Shown here piece after piece: positions 6,141 to 6,422 of a stretch of 6,422 bases of DNA. Numbering within the stretch: the first letter of the stretch is position 1; each line of letters starts with the position of its first letter. A program made the translations under genes and the position numbers. This stretch comes from Deltaproteobacteria bacterium (GTDB lineage: Bacteria > Desulfobacterota > DSM-4660 > Desulfatiglandales > Desulfatiglandaceae), in the NCBI GenBank assembly GCA_019314425.1, contig JAFCZI010000240.1, positions 1 through 6,422 on the forward strand. Direction: 5' to 3'. The notes beneath the pieces were generated by a model. That model was not told the DNA's origin. It saw nothing but the letters and a program-made list of their open reading frames with translations, and did no database searches.

Positions 6141-6145
6141 AATTT

Positions 6146-6231
6146 TTACAACGACAAGCTCACCGGCCCCTCCACCGGACCCCGCCGGAACCGCCAGACT
6201 TCCAGGGGCCCGGTGGAGCGTTTGGTTGGGG
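6146..6231 (-). other. attC-like integron cassette recombination site
   Basis: Read on the minus strand, CCCCAAC (6231-6225) pairs through CAAC with GTTG (6152-6149). GCTCCACCGG (6219-6210) pairs with CCGGTGAGC (6166-6158), leaving one extra-helical C. Together they give the two-box arrangement of attC sites (R and L boxes, unpaired spacer, extra-helical base) around a variable GC-rich centre. It begins 13 bases after the HNH stop, where a cassette attC should be. The outer cores CCCCAAC and GTTGTAA depart from RYYYAAC and GTTRRRY, so the site may be decayed, or this may be another dispersed hairpin repeat. Confidence 0.5.
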
Positions 6232-6244
6232 TTCTTGATTTCGT

Positions 6245-6422
6245 TCACCGATTTCCTTTCGCACGATTGTGAGACTTACACAACATTTGACAATTTTTGA
6301 GATTTGTCCCTCCACCTTTGCTCCATGCAGTTACGTGGTCAGCGTCCATTTCAGTAAATTTCCAGAGTTTGCTTTTGTTGGCATCATGTCCTATGGCGCA
6401 GAGTGGACAGTTTGATTCATCT
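6245..6422 (-). CDS. HNH endonuclease, C-terminal part (5' end outside the window)
   Basis: The last 58 codons of a minus-strand gene that enters from the right edge. It begins in frame at 6421 with DESNCPLCAIG and ends at TGA 6247-6245. Visible are the zinc-type CPLC pair (5 and 8 of the fragment) with later C44 and C48, the core DADHVTAWSKGG (26-37; H29 the likely catalytic His), the central NCQMLC (43-48) with N43, and the final SHNRAKG (50-56). This is the HNH/McrA-like fold that cuts DNA with a bound metal. The form is common in stand-alone nucleases and in C-terminal nuclease domains of defence-type proteins. The N-terminal part is not in view, so partners and role cannot be decided. 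The attC-like site directly after the stop suggests it is a cassette gene. Confidence 0.85.
   Translation of the reverse strand, partial: DESNCPLCAIGHDANKSKLWKFTEMDADHVTAWSKGGGTNLKNCQMLCKSHNRAKGNR

Noticed and set aside
6019..6300. 93-residue plus-strand ORF
   Set aside because: It is antisense to the IS91 fragment, the attC-like site and the HNH stop region, and its Pro/Ala-rich middle is just the GC-rich palindrome.

Overview
The window looks like accessory-flanked chromosome of an anaerobic Gram-negative bacterium, most likely a Desulfobacterota (sulfate-reducer type) lineage. This is inference from the moderate-to-high GC, the lipoprotein thioredoxin plus CcdA pair, the DUF1538 pair and long imperfect palindromes of a style I associate with Desulfobacteraceae-like genomes. 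No rRNA, tRNA or taxonomic marker is present to confirm it.

Layout. Positions 1-463 carry no gene. They hold three foldback elements: a palindrome at 1-110 (arms perhaps reaching 130), a smaller hairpin at 250-294 and a 128-bp palindrome at 296-423. Positions 464-5380 hold six tightly packed minus-strand genes, read right to left: a lipid-anchored thioredoxin, a CcdA/DsbD-type thiol-electron transporter, two paralogous DUF1538 membrane proteins, a small PII-like protein and a two-TM K+ channel with tandem RCK domains. The spacings are about 60, 39, 1, 1 and 34 bases, so this is almost certainly one operon. Positions 5381-5810 look like a long leader holding at most a 21-codon ORF. A perfect sigma-70 consensus promoter (TTGACA, 17-bp spacer, TATAAT) lies at 5811-5839 on the minus strand and points into the operon.

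Positions 5801-6085 carry a decayed IS91-type transposase fragment that overlaps this promoter. At the right edge is the C-terminal part of an HNH endonuclease (6245-6422, minus). It is followed at once by an attC-like folded site (6146-6231), which suggests a gene cassette of an integron or cassette array.

Proposed logic. DUF1538 pairs have been reported as two-component Na+(Li+,K+)/H+ antiporters (UmpAB). Joined with a PII-like regulator and an RCK-gated K+ channel, the set reads as a cation/pH homeostasis module under metabolite control. CcdA plus the lipoprotein thioredoxin would add a periplasmic thiol-redox branch. The link between the redox pair and the ion-transport genes rests on gene order only and is the most interesting open question here.
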